From assembly GCF_000701445.1 (NCBI RefSeq), contig NZ_JNIX01000009.1:372001-436000 (forward strand): 64,000 nucleotides of DNA, given 5' to 3'. The notes beneath the pieces are model-generated. The model was not told the DNA's origin and made no database searches. It saw only the letters and a program-made list of their open reading frames with translations. The stretch's first letter is position 1; each line of letters begins with the position of its first letter. Position numbers and translations under genes: made by a program. The DNA is from Brevundimonas bacteroides DSM 4726. GTDB lineage: Bacteria; Pseudomonadota; Alphaproteobacteria; Caulobacterales; Caulobacteraceae. Of this stretch, positions 33,944 to 43,100 are shown one piece after another.

Positions 33944-35143
33944 TCAATAGAGCAGATGCGGCCGCCGCGCCTCGATCCAGGCGGCTTCATCGGGCCGGGT
34001 CACGCCGTTCAGATCGCCCGGCGTCGCCGCCGTGTCGTCGACCCACTCCCGCAGGCCCGGCCCACCATTGATGGTATCGATCGGCAGTCGGTCGAAGGCG
34101 TATTCATAGGGGAAATCACGCCACAGGTCGTAGTCCGGATACAGCCGCCGGATCGCCTTGAAGCCCAGCGCCTGCACCCGCCACGGCCGGAAGGCGTGGT
34201 GGCCATAGCGCGGCCCCTCGACATGGATTTGCACGCCGGAACACAGTTGGCCAGCGTGCTTGTGGAAGGTCGGCTGGAACCACATGTCCCTCAGCACGCA
34301 CCCGCCCAGCCAGTCCGGCTCCAGCCGGTGCATCTCCGCGATCACCGCCCGGGCGTCGATGTCGGGCGCTCCGAACAGCTCCAGCGGCCGCGTCGTGCCC
34401 CGCCCCTCCGACAGCGTCGCGCCCTCCAGCATGACGGTGCCGGCATAGCACCGCGCCATCGAAAGGTTCGGCGCGTTCGGGCTGGGGTTGATCCACTCCC
34501 TCTGACCCAGCGGCCAGCCGAAGCCCGGAGCCGCCTCGGGGTCGTAGCCCTCCATCTCGATCACGCGATAATCGACGTCGAGCCGGAAGTGATCGATGAA
34601 CCAGCGGCCCATCTCGCCCATAGTCAGGCCGTGGCGCATCGGCATCGGCCCCGCGCCGACGAAGCTCTCGAAACCGGATCTGAGCGTCAGTCCCTCGACC
34701 GGCCGCCCGGCGGGGTTGGGTCGGTCCAGCACCCGGACTGACTTGCCGGTCTCGGCCGCTGCTTCCAGCACATAGAGCAGCGTCGTCAAGAAGGTGTAGA
34801 TGCGGCATCCCAGGTCCTGCAGGTCGACCAGGATGACGTCGAACGTCGACAGCATCCGCCCTGTCGGCCGCCGCACCTCGCCATAGAGGCTGAACACCGG
34901 AAAGCCGTGGACCGGATCGGTCTCGTCTGGCGTCTCCATCATATTGTCCTGCAGGTCGCCCTTCATCCCGTGCTGCGGGCCGAAGGCGGCGCTGATCGTC
35001 ACGCCCGCCGCGATCAAGGCGTCGATGGAATGCGTCAGGTCCGCCGTCACCGAGGCCGGATGGGCCAGCAGCGCCACGCGCCGCCCCTTCAGTTCGGCCA
35101 GCAGGGCGGGATCGGCGAGCAGACGGTCGATGCCGAACTTCAT
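33944..35143 (-). CDS. DUF1343/NamZ-like exo-beta-N-acetylmuramidase
   Basis: A 399-residue protein of the DUF1343 family; the best-studied member, NamZ, removes terminal N-acetylmuramic acid from peptidoglycan fragments. Visible hallmarks are RRVALLAHPASVT near the start, AAFGPQHGMKGDLQDNM, PVFSLYGEVRRPTGRML and VDLQDLGCRIYTFLTTLLYV, followed by RPNPAGRPVEGLTL. No signal peptide is obvious, so this member may act on imported muropeptides or be exported otherwise. It overlaps the upstream DOMON-like gene by 4 bp, indicating an operon. Confidence 0.88.
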   Translation of the reverse strand: MKFGIDRLLADPALLAELKGRRVALLAHPASVTADLTHSIDALIAAGVTISAAFGPQHGMKGDLQDNMMETPDETDPVHGFPVFSLYGEVRRPTGRMLSTFDVILVDLQDLGCRIYTFLTTLLYVLEAAAETGKSVRVLDRPNPAGRPVEGLTLRSGFESFVGAGPMPMRHGLTMGEMGRWFIDHFRLDVDYRVIEMEGYDPEAAPGFGWPLGQREWINPSPNAPNLSMARCYAGTVMLEGATLSEGRGTTRPLELFGAPDIDARAVIAEMHRLEPDWLGGCVLRDMWFQPTFHKHAGQLCSGVQIHVEGPRYGHHAFRPWRVQALGFKAIRRLYPDYDLWRDFPYEYAFDRLPIDTINGGPGLREWVDDTAATPGDLNGVTRPDEAAWIEARRPHLLY

Positions 35144-35676
35144 GGAAGCTCCAGGACGAAGGAGTCGGGATGATGGAAGTCGGGCTTATCCGAGGGATGG
35201 GACAACGCCCAATAGGAGAAGGTGCCGTCGACGGCTTCGATGACGGCGGACAGCCCAAGCCGCCGCGCCCCGTTCGGCAACTCGATGCGCGTCTCCAGCG
35301 AGAGCATGTCCCACGCCAGGTCAAGCTGGCCGGGCGTGGCGACCTCCAAGGCGTTCCGCATGCCCTGACGCGGCGAGTCGAAGCGATAGGTGGCCCACTG
35401 CCCGGACGGCGAGAGATTGTATTCCACATAGCCGTCGTCGGCCTCGACGAAGGCCTCGAAGCAGCTGTGTCGCCACAGATCGTCGGCCCGGCCGGGCTCG
35501 GCGTCCTCCGGCCACACCACCTCGGGCATCTGTCCCTCGGCAATGAACCGGAGCCACAGCACCAGGCCATCGCGCTCGAACCGCACGGCCAGGGTGTCGA
35601 TCGGGCTATCCGGCGAGCTCGGATGCGGCTTCAGCCGGACTTCCAGCATCGTCGGACTGTCGGTTCGCTCCGGCAT
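35140..35676 (-). CDS. DOMON-like domain protein
   Basis: A 178-residue beta-rich protein resembling the type 2 DOMON-like fold: [56 protein letters not shown] and the closing [25 protein letters not shown]-type domains can bind heme or sugars; ligand residues cannot be assigned here. It is the upstream partner of the NamZ-like gene, with coupled start and stop, so a role in peptidoglycan-sugar handling is plausible but inferred. Confidence 0.75.
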   Translation of the reverse strand: MPERTDSPTMLEVRLKPHPSSPDSPIDTLAVRFERDGLVLWLRFIAEGQMPEVVWPEDAEPGRADDLWRHSCFEAFVEADDGYVEYNLSPSGQWATYRFDSPRQGMRNALEVATPGQLDLAWDMLSLETRIELPNGARRLGLSAVIEAVDGTFSYWALSHPSDKPDFHHPDSFVLELP

Positions 35677-35726
35677 CCCATCGTGCTACACGCCCCCTCC
35701 TCCCAAAGCCAAGCCCGCCTAACGCC

Positions 35727-36983
35727 ATGACCGAGCCCGCCTTCCAGTCCGACTTCCTCCAGACGCTCCAGGCGCGCGGCTATATCCACCAGATCACCCA
35801 CCCGGCGGAGCTGGACGCGGCGGCGAAGGCCGGCGTGATCTCGGCCTACATCGGATTCGACGCCACCGCCCCGTCGCTGCACGTCGGCAGCCTGATCCAG
35901 ATCATGATGCTGCGCCGGCTCCAGCAGGCCGGTCACCGTCCGATCGTCCTGATGGGCGGCGGCACGACCAAGGTCGGCGACCCCACCGGCAAGGACGCCT
36001 CGCGCCCCCAGCTGACCGACGAGACCATCCAGTCCAACCTCGACAGCATCAAGCAGGTCTTCTCGAAGTTCCTGACCTTCGGCGACGGACCCAGCGACGC
36101 CGTCATGGTCAACAACGACGACTGGCTGTCGGGCTACGGCTACATCCAGTTCCTGCGCGACTTCGGCACCCAGTTCACGGTCAACCGCATGCTGGCCTTC
36201 GACTCGGTCAAGCTGCGGCTGGAACGCGAGCAGCCGATGACCTTCCTCGAGTTCAACTACATGCTCATGCAGTCGGTGGACTTTCTGGAGCTGAACCGGA
36301 AGCTGGGCGTGACGCTGCAGATGGGCGGCTCGGACCAGTGGGGCAACATCGTCTCGGGCGTCGATCTGGTCCGCCGCGTCGATCAGAAGGCGGCCTTCGG
36401 CCTGACCACGCCGCTGCTGACCACGGCGTCCGGCGGCAAGATGGGCAAGACCGCGCAGGGAGCGGTGTGGCTGAACGCCGACCAGCTGTCGCCCTTCGAC
36501 TACTGGCAGTTCTGGCGAAACGCCGAGGACGCCGACGTCGGCCGCTTCATGCGCCTGTTCACCGACCTGCCGCTGGACGAGATCGCCCGCTACGAGGCGC
36601 TGCCCGGCGCCGAGATCAACGAGGCCAAGAAGGCGCTGGCTGACGCCGCCACGACCATGCTGCACGGCGCGGACGCCGCCCGCGCGGCCCGCGAGGGCGC
36701 CGAGGCCGCCTTCGAGCGCGGGGTCGTCTCCGGCGACCTTCCGACCGTCGAACTTCCCTCGTCCGAGGTCATCGGTGCCATGATCGCCGCCGTCGCCACC
36801 CGCGCGGGCCTGACGGCGTCGAACGGCGAGGCCCGTCGCCTGGCCCAGGGCGGCGGCCTGCGACTGAATGACGAGGCGATCGCCGACGGCGCTCGGCTTA
36901 TCGAGGCGTCCGACGTCAACGCCGACGGGGTGCTCAAGCTCGCCGCCGGCAAGAAGAAGCTGCTGCTCGTCAAGCCGATCTAA
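35727..36983 (+). CDS. tyrS: Tyrosyl-tRNA synthetase
   Basis: A 418-residue class I synthetase that charges tRNA-Tyr. The HIGH-like motif is SLHVGSLIQ and the KMSKS-like motif is [11 protein letters not shown]. The tyrosine-binding region includes [17 protein letters not shown] and [14 protein letters not shown]. The C-terminal S4-like RNA-binding domain shows [18 protein letters not shown]. The length is standard. The start follows a short intergenic segment divergent from the DOMON-like gene. The Bcp gene follows 11 bp downstream. Confidence 0.97.
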   Translation: MTEPAFQSDFLQTLQARGYIHQITHPAELDAAAKAGVISAYIGFDATAPSLHVGSLIQIMMLRRLQQAGHRPIVLMGGGTTKVGDPTGKDASRPQLTDETIQSNLDSIKQVFSKFLTFGDGPSDAVMVNNDDWLSGYGYIQFLRDFGTQFTVNRMLAFDSVKLRLEREQPMTFLEFNYMLMQSVDFLELNRKLGVTLQMGGSDQWGNIVSGVDLVRRVDQKAAFGLTTPLLTTASGGKMGKTAQGAVWLNADQLSPFDYWQFWRNAEDADVGRFMRLFTDLPLDEIARYEALPGAEINEAKKALADAATTMLHGADAARAAREGAEAAFERGVVSGDLPTVELPSSEVIGAMIAAVATRAGLTASNGEARRLAQGGGLRLNDEAIADGARLIEASDVNADGVLKLAAGKKKLLLVKPI

Positions 36984-36994
36984 GAGGACTTGCC

Positions 36995-37450
36995 ATGACC
37001 GAGATCACCGAAGGCTCAAAGGCCCCCGCGTTCGACATGCCCGCCGACGGCGATGGCCGCGCCACGCTGTCGGGTCCGACCGTCCTCTACTTCTACCCCA
37101 AGGCCGATACCCCCGGCTGCACCAACGAGGCCAAGGACTTCACCGCCCATGCCGACGCGTTCGCCAAAGCGGGCGTCACCGTCATCGGCGTGTCCAAGGA
37201 CCCGGTGAAGAAGCTCGACAAATTCAAGGCCAAGTACGATCTCAAGGCCACCCTGGCGTCGGACGAAGAGACCGGCGTCACCGAGGCCTACGGCGTCTGG
37301 GTCGAGAAGAGCATGTACGGCAAGACCTACATGGGCATCGAGCGCGCCACTTTCCTGATCGACGGCGCGGGCGTCGTTCGCCGCGTTTGGCGCAAGGTGT
37401 CGGTCAAGGGCCACGCCGAAGAGGTTCTGGCCGCCGCGCAGGCGCTCTGA
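36995..37450 (+). CDS. bcp: Peroxiredoxin, thiol peroxidase of the Bcp type
   Basis: A 151-residue cytoplasmic peroxiredoxin that reduces peroxides with thioredoxin. The peroxidatic cysteine lies in YFYPKADTPGCTNEAKDF, with the paired region VIGVSKDPVKKLDKFKAK and TFLIDGAGVVRRVWRKV. The usual second cysteine five residues after the first (TPGCTxExxxC) is absent, so a 1-Cys or otherwise resolved mechanism is possible. Probably cotranscribed with tyrS. Confidence 0.93.
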   Translation: MTEITEGSKAPAFDMPADGDGRATLSGPTVLYFYPKADTPGCTNEAKDFTAHADAFAKAGVTVIGVSKDPVKKLDKFKAKYDLKATLASDEETGVTEAYGVWVEKSMYGKTYMGIERATFLIDGAGVVRRVWRKVSVKGHAEEVLAAAQAL

Positions 37451-37656
37451 AAGCAGGCTCTTCCGGTCGCGGACGGTTTTACAGTCCAGTTTCTGAAACT
37501 CACAGATGTAACAAATCGCCCGGCAGGCGAACTTTAACCCTCTCTAGATTCGTTCACGCGAAAACCGGCCCCGAACGTGGTTAAGATTGCGTGAACGGTA
37601 TTGCCGTCGGGCAACAGGTCACGGATAACGCTTCCCGTGCATGGGGGCGTGTTCAC

Positions 37657-38802
37657 ATGGTAGAAGAACAGGGAGTGGTCAGGCGCTCTTTGATCGACCG
37701 CTGGTTTCCGGAACGGCATGTTTATCTGCGTCAGAACGGCGAGACGCGCGGATATGTTCTGACCTCGGGTCGCCAGATGATGATGGCGACGGTCGCCATC
37801 GTCGGCGCGGCCTGGACCCTGGTCGCGTCCGGCGGCTTCCTGTTCGACATGGTCATGGCTAGCCGGGCTGACGATGAGGTCGCCCGCGCCCGCGCCGCCT
37901 CGGAGCGCCTGAACGCCGACCTGCAGGCTCGTCTCGAGACCGCTGTCGTGCGCATGTCCGCCACCACCGGCGGGTTGGAAGACATGGCCCAGATGGTCGA
38001 GCGCCGTCACGCCGCCCTGTCGAACGTCATGGGCATGTTCCGAGGCGTCGACGGGGCCGAGACCGTTATGGCCCCCGCCCCCGCCCCACCCGACGGCGCC
38101 GCCTCCCCTGTCCAGCGTATCGTGGCCGTCCGCATGGATCAGGAACGCCTGATCGAGCGGGCGGGCGATTTCGCCCAGTCCCGCGCCGAGCGCCTGCGCC
38201 TCGCCTTCCGCCTCGCCGGTCTGAACCCCGCCGCCTACGCCCCGACCGGGTCGGCTCTAGGCGGCCCGCTGGTCGAGGCCGATGACGCCAAGGCGCTCGC
38301 CACCATTCTCGACGTCGACGAACCCTTCGCCGTCCGGATCCGCCACGCCGCCGATAACCTGACCGAGATGCGGCGCCTCGCCGACTCCGCCGAAGGCCTG
38401 CCGTTCGACCGCCCCACGAACGCTCGCACCACCTCCAGCTTCGGCGTGCGCTTCGACCCGTTCAATGGTCGCCCGGCGGTGCATCAGGGCCAGGACTTCG
38501 CGGCACCGCTGAACACGCCGATCTACGCCACCGCTCCCGGAATCGTGTCTTTCGCCGGCGTTCGTTCAGGCTATGGCAACACCGTTGAGATAGACCACGG
38601 CCGAGGCTTCAAGACCCGCTACGCCCATCTCAACTCGATCGCCGTCCAGGCTGGCCAGCGCGTCGGCCTGACCCAGCGCATCGGGGCGATGGGCTCGACC
38701 GGTCGTTCGACCGGCGTTCATCTGCACTATGAGGTGTGGATGGACGGACGTCCGCAAAATCCCGCCCGCTTCATGAGAGCCGGAGACACCCTTGTTCAAT
38801 AA
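37657..38802 (+). CDS. M23-family peptidoglycan endopeptidase, bactofilin-linked
   Basis: ATG 37657 gives 381 residues; a GTG at 37591 adds 22. After a cytoplasmic N-terminus comes one membrane segment (MMMATVAIVGAAWTLVASGG), then a coiled coil (DDEVARARAASERLNADL). The C-terminal LytM/M23 domain has zinc ligands in HQGQDFAAPLNTPIYA and GVHLHYEVWMDG. Such enzymes cut peptide crosslinks to shape the wall. The bactofilin gene begins inside its stop codon region, a pairing seen in caulobacters and other alphaproteobacteria, implying spatial control by the bactofilin scaffold. Confidence 0.9.
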   Translation: MVEEQGVVRRSLIDRWFPERHVYLRQNGETRGYVLTSGRQMMMATVAIVGAAWTLVASGGFLFDMVMASRADDEVARARAASERLNADLQARLETAVVRMSATTGGLEDMAQMVERRHAALSNVMGMFRGVDGAETVMAPAPAPPDGAASPVQRIVAVRMDQERLIERAGDFAQSRAERLRLAFRLAGLNPAAYAPTGSALGGPLVEADDAKALATILDVDEPFAVRIRHAADNLTEMRRLADSAEGLPFDRPTNARTTSSFGVRFDPFNGRPAVHQGQDFAAPLNTPIYATAPGIVSFAGVRSGYGNTVEIDHGRGFKTRYAHLNSIAVQAGQRVGLTQRIGAMGSTGRSTGVHLHYEVWMDGRPQNPARFMRAGDTLVQ

Positions 38803-39358
38803 AGCCAAACCCGCCGCCACGCCCGACCGTCCGTCGAACGCCCTGCCGATCCCTCCCCTGCCGGATCTGCCGTCCTCGAACGCGGCGCGCCCACCCGCGC
38901 CTCCGACGCCGGCGCCCTCGCCGGTCGCCTCCTCGCGCGGCCTGTCGACCCTGTCCTCGGACCTCCAGTTCGAGGGTCACGTCACGGGCGCCGGCGACCT
39001 TCAGGTCGACGGCGCGGTCAAGGGCGACGTCCGCGTCGGCCGCCTGATCGTCGGCGAGACCGGCGCCATCGAAGGCAATGTGACCGCCGACTATCTGGAA
39101 GTCCGCGGCCGCGTCGTGGGTGCCGTCGCCGGCAAGCAGGTCAAGCTGGTCTCGACGGCCTACGTCGACGGCGACATCACCGCCGAGCAGTTGTCCATCG
39201 ACATCGGTGCCTACTTCCAGGGCCGCGTGCTGCAGAGCCGCCGCGAAGCTCCGGCTCCGGTCGCGCCAGCGCCGCGTCCGGCCCCGGTTGAATCGCCGGC
39301 TCCGATACCGATCCCTGCGGCCGAGGCCCCGCAGACCATCGAGATGAAGACGGTCTGA
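38792..39358 (+). CDS. Bactofilin
   Basis: A 188-residue cytoskeletal protein. The Pro-rich N-terminus is followed by the bactofilin beta-helix (about residues 50-150), visible as repeated strands: LQFEGHVTGAGDLQVDGAVK, GDVRVGRLIVGETGAIEG, NVTADYLEVRGRVVGAVAG and YVDGDITAEQLSIDIGAYF. The C-terminus is Pro/Ala-rich. Start TTG 38792 overlaps the M23 gene by 11 bp and gives the family-typical MFNK beginning. Bactofilins polymerise without nucleotide and localise wall enzymes, fitting the neighbour. Confidence 0.93.
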   Translation: MFNKAKPAATPDRPSNALPIPPLPDLPSSNAARPPAPPTPAPSPVASSRGLSTLSSDLQFEGHVTGAGDLQVDGAVKGDVRVGRLIVGETGAIEGNVTADYLEVRGRVVGAVAGKQVKLVSTAYVDGDITAEQLSIDIGAYFQGRVLQSRREAPAPVAPAPRPAPVESPAPIPIPAAEAPQTIEMKTV

Positions 39359-39364
39359 ACTGAT

Positions 39365-39391
39365 CTCCCCCTCCCTTTCGGCGAGGGGGAG
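39365..39391. terminator. Bidirectional hairpin between convergent bactofilin and prfB
   Basis: CTCCCCCTC (39365-39373) and GAGGGGGAG (39383-39391) form a perfect 9-bp stem with a 9-nt loop in the 41-bp gap between converging genes. The T-run is poor on both sides, so efficiency is uncertain. Confidence 0.55.
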
Positions 39392-39399
39392 CATCCGAC

Positions 39400-40522
39400 C
39401 TATTCCACCGTCGATCCGCGCGTTTCGCCGACCCGCGCCGCCAAGGCCGCGCCCATGAAGCAGTCCAGATCACCATCCAGCACCCCTTGCGTATCCGAGG
39501 TCTCGACCTCGGTGCGCAGGTCCTTCACCATCTGATACGGCTGCAGGACGTAGGATCTGATCTGGTGACCCCAGCCGATGTCGGTCTTGGCGTCGGCCAG
39601 GGCCTGTGCCGCGGCCTCGCGCTTCTGCAGTTCCAGTTCGTACAGGCGGGCGCGCAGCATCTTCCAGGCCTGCTCGCGGTTCTGGTGCTGGGATCGTCCG
39701 GCCTGACAGGCCACGACGGTGTTGGTCGGGATGTGGGTCAGACGCACGGCCGAATCGGTCTTGTTGATGTGCTGTCCGCCCGCGCCGGATGCGCGATAAG
39801 TGTCGGTGCGCACATCGGCGGGGTTGATGTCGATCTCGATGGCGTCATCGACGACCGGTGAAACGCCGATCGACGCGAAGCTCGTATGCCGCTTGGCCGC
39901 CGCGTCATAGGGGCTGATGCGGACCAGGCGGTGCACGCCCGACTCCGACTTCAACCAGCCGTAGGCGTTGGGACCCTTGATCTGGATCGTCGCTGACTTG
40001 ATCCCGGCTTGCTCGCCCGATTCCTCGGCCTCAACCTCGACCTCATAGCCGTGGGCCTTGGCCCAGCGCGTGTACATGCGCAGGAGCATGCCGGCCCAGT
40101 CGTTCGACTCGGTGCCGCCCGCGCCGGAGTTCACTTCCAGATAGGCGTCGTTGCCGTCGGCCTCGCCGGACAGCAGGGCCTCCAGTTCGGCGCGCGCCGC
40201 GCGCTCCTTGATGGCCTTCAGCTGAGCGCGGGCCTCCTCCAGCGTCGCCTCGTCGCCTTCCTCGTCGGCCATGTCGGCGAGCATGACGCCCTCCTCGAGG
40301 CCGGTCTCCATCTCCTTGACGGTGTTGATCTGACCCTCGAGCCGCGAGCGTTCGCGGCTCACGGCCTGGGCCTCGTCGGGCTTGTCCCACAGGGTCGGGT
40401 CCTCGACCCGGGCGTTCAGCTCATCGAGCTTTCTGACGGCGACATCCCAGTCAAAGACGCCTCCTGAGCAGAGCGACGCTCTGCTCGATGTCGGTCTTCA
40501 TGGCCTCGACATCCGGTCTCAT
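39400..40522 (-). CDS. prfB: Peptide chain release factor 2, with programmed +1 frameshift
   Basis: The gene must be read in two frames. ATG 40522 gives 23 codons ([14 protein letters not shown] and on) ending in CTT (40456-40454), followed by an in-frame TGA (40453-40451). Skipping the T at 40453 continues as [15 protein letters not shown] to the stop at 39400, for 373 residues. The upstream AGGAGG and slippery CTT TGA C are the classic RF2 autoregulatory frameshift site. The GGQ loop is [14 protein letters not shown], and the anticodon-like tripeptide region reads [16 protein letters not shown]2 ends translation at UGA and UAA. Confidence 0.96.
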
Positions 40523-40594
40523 CGCAAACTCCGCGATCCAAAGGTGAGGCGCGGAGATAGAGGGGTCCGCCCGCCTTGGCTAGGGCCGACCGTG

Positions 40595-43018
40595 TCAGAA
40601 CAGGCCGTCGAGGTCCTCGGCCGGCTCCTGCCGCTGCGGTTGCTGCGGCGACGGCTCGGACGGAGCCTGGCCGGCGGCGGCGGCGGCGGCTTCCTGCTCG
40701 CGGCGGACGACGTCGTTGTAGTTCTGCGGACCGGTCGGCGTATCGGGGCCGCGCGGACCTTCCTCTTCCCCGCGCCGGCGCTCCGTTCCGGGGCGGAAAG
40801 CCTCCTCGATGCCGCGCACCGTGCGGAACACCGCGCCACGCGGACGCACGAACGGCCGCGCCGGACGTTCACGGAGCGCATCCTCCATGAAGTCGGTGAA
40901 GATCGGCACGGCCGCCGAGGCCCCTGCCTCGCCGGAGCCCAGCGAGCGGTTGTCGTCGAAGCCCACGTAGATGCCGACCACGATGTCGGTGGTGAAGCCG
41001 ACGAACCAGGCAGAACGATACTCGTTGGTGGTGCCGGTCTTGCCGCCGACCCAGCGGCCGAGGCCGCGCGCGCTGGCGGCGGTCCCGCGCTGGACCGCGC
41101 CTTCCAGCATGGAGCTGATCTGATAAGCGGTGATCGGATCGATCACCTGGGTCCCCCGCGGCTCTAGGAATGGCGAGGCCTGACCTGTGAAGGCCCGGCC
41201 GCAGTCGCGACAGCGGCGCGGGTCGGCGCGATAGATGGTCTCGCCGTCGCGGTCTTGGACGTACTCGATCAGATAGGGCTCGATCCGACGCCCCCCATTC
41301 ACGAACGCGGAATAGGCCGCGGTGATGTCCAGGGCCGTCACCTCTCCGGCACCGAGCGACACCGAGAGGTTCGGCTGAAGATTGTCCGCGACGCCCATGC
41401 GCTCAGCCAGTTCGACGACCTTGTCCATGCCGATGGAGTTGGCCAGCCGCACGGTCATGACGTTGCGCGAAAGCTCCAGCCCGCGTCGAAGCGTCTGGGG
41501 GCCATAATACCGGCGGCTGTAGTTCTCTGGCGTCCAGCGACGACCGCCGGGGCCGCCCGCGAAGCTGATGGGGCCGTCCACGACGATGGAGGCCGGCGTG
41601 AAGTCGCCTTCGAGCGCGGCTGCATAGACGAACGGCTTGAACGACGAGCCAGGCTGGCGCTCCGCCTGCGTCGCGCGATTGAAACTCGACAGGGCGAACG
41701 AATAGCCGCCTACCATCGCCAGCACTCGCCCCGACTGCGGTTCGATCGCCACCAGCGCGCCGTTGACGTTCGGGATCTGCTTCAGGGCGAACTGGCCGTT
41801 GCGCGGTTCAACGAAGATCAGATCGCCGCGCCGCAGCGGCCGGTTGGCGTTAGCCCAGGCCGCGTCTGCGGCGATCAGGGTGCCGGTCTCGTCATCGCGC
41901 GCCGTGCGGACACGGACCGCATTTCCAGAGACGCTCTCCACGGCGGCGGCGCGCCACTCCCGGCGTTCAGGTGGGGCTGTCTGGCGCAGGGCAACCGCCT
42001 GCCAACCCGGCGCGAAGTCCGTCGTGCCCCAGGGACCGCGCCAGCCGTGACGGCGGTCGTAGTTCTCGAGACCACGCATCAGGGCGTCGCGCGCAGCCGT
42101 CTGGAGAGAGGGGTCCAGCGTCGTGCGCATGTAAAAGCCGCCGGCGTTCAGCTGGTCGCCGAACTCCGGATTGGCTCGGGCGATGCGGCGCGCCTCTTCC
42201 ACAAAGAAGTCGGCATCCTGATACTCGGCCCGACGCGGCGCCTCGCGGGTGGTCAGGGGCGTTGCCACGGCCGCGTCATAGGCGGCCTGGGTGAGGAACT
42301 GGCTCTGCAGCATCTCGCCCAGCACCCAGTCGCGTCGGCCCCTAGCGGCTTCGGGGTGCCGCTTGGGGTGATAATTATTCGGGCCCTTGGGCAGAGCCGC
42401 GAGGAAGGCGGCCTCTTCTGGCGTCAACTGCTGGAGCGACTTGCCAAAATAGTTGAAGGCGGCCGAGGCCACGCCGTAGCTGCGATAGCCAAGGAATATC
42501 TCGTTCAGATAGAGCTCGAGGATCTGCTCCTTGGAAAGCGTCGCCTCCAGACGGCTGGAGAGAATGGCCTCCTTCAGCTTTCGGCCGATGGTGGACTCGT
42601 TGGTCAGCAGAACGTTCTTGGCGACCTGCTGGGTGATGGTGGAGCCGCCCTCCAGACGTCGGCCGGTTGCGAAGTTGAAGATGTTCTTGAACATGGCCCG
42701 GCCCAGGCCCGAAACGTCGATGCCGCCGTGCTGGAAGAAGTTACGGTCCTCGGCCGCCAGGAACGCCTGAACCAACTGGGGCGGAATCTGCTCGTAAGGA
42801 ACGTAGATTCGGCGTTCGTCGGAAAACTCGCCGATCAGGGTGCCGTCGCCGGCATAGACGCGCGTGGCCGTGGGCGGCCGGTAGTCGGCCAGCTCGGACG
42901 CATCGGGCAGGTCATGCAGCAGCCAGGCAGCATAGACGGCCACGATCAGCCCGGCGAGCGCGATGGCTCCCAGCAGGGCCACGCCAGCCATCACGAACCA
43001 ACGCTCGGCAACCTTCAC
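40595..43018 (-). CDS. mrcA: Penicillin-binding protein 1A (bifunctional)
   Basis: About 807 residues from GTG 43018, which has GGAG about 10 bp upstream; TTG 43078 would add 20 residues. The N-terminal membrane segment is VMAGVALLGAIALAGLIVAV. The glycosyltransferase domain shows FLAAEDRNFFQHGG and LELYLNEIFLGYRSYGV. The transpeptidase domain shows QPGSSFKPFVY (SxxK), SRNVMTVRL (SxN) and VGGKTGTTNEYRSAW (KTG). The C-terminus is a Pro/Gln-rich tail. It builds and crosslinks peptidoglycan. The amidase gene lies directly upstream on the same strand. Confidence 0.95.
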   Translation of the reverse strand: MKVAERWFVMAGVALLGAIALAGLIVAVYAAWLLHDLPDASELADYRPPTATRVYAGDGTLIGEFSDERRIYVPYEQIPPQLVQAFLAAEDRNFFQHGGIDVSGLGRAMFKNIFNFATGRRLEGGSTITQQVAKNVLLTNESTIGRKLKEAILSSRLEATLSKEQILELYLNEIFLGYRSYGVASAAFNYFGKSLQQLTPEEAAFLAALPKGPNNYHPKRHPEAARGRRDWVLGEMLQSQFLTQAAYDAAVATPLTTREAPRRAEYQDADFFVEEARRIARANPEFGDQLNAGGFYMRTTLDPSLQTAARDALMRGLENYDRRHGWRGPWGTTDFAPGWQAVALRQTAPPERREWRAAAVESVSGNAVRVRTARDDETGTLIAADAAWANANRPLRRGDLIFVEPRNGQFALKQIPNVNGALVAIEPQSGRVLAMVGGYSFALSSFNRATQAERQPGSSFKPFVYAAALEGDFTPASIVVDGPISFAGGPGGRRWTPENYSRRYYGPQTLRRGLELSRNVMTVRLANSIGMDKVVELAERMGVADNLQPNLSVSLGAGEVTALDITAAYSAFVNGGRRIEPYLIEYVQDRDGETIYRADPRRCRDCGRAFTGQASPFLEPRGTQVIDPITAYQISSMLEGAVQRGTAASARGLGRWVGGKTGTTNEYRSAWFVGFTTDIVVGIYVGFDDNRSLGSGEAGASAAVPIFTDFMEDALRERPARPFVRPRGAVFRTVRGIEEAFRPGTERRRGEEEGPRGPDTPTGPQNYNDVVRREQEAAAAAAGQAPSEPSPQQPQRQEPAEDLDGLF

Positions 43019-43100
43019 TTCGTGGCTTCTCCGACTGACGCCCGAGAGCGGGTTTAGCCCGCGCCGGGGCCGCCGCAAAGGCCGGAAACGGCTTCTTGGA

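Noticed and set aside
33092..34741. 549-residue forward open frame across halogenase, tRNA-Pro and NamZ-like gene
   Set aside because: It runs through a tRNA and two well-supported reverse-strand genes, so it is a codon-bias artefact.
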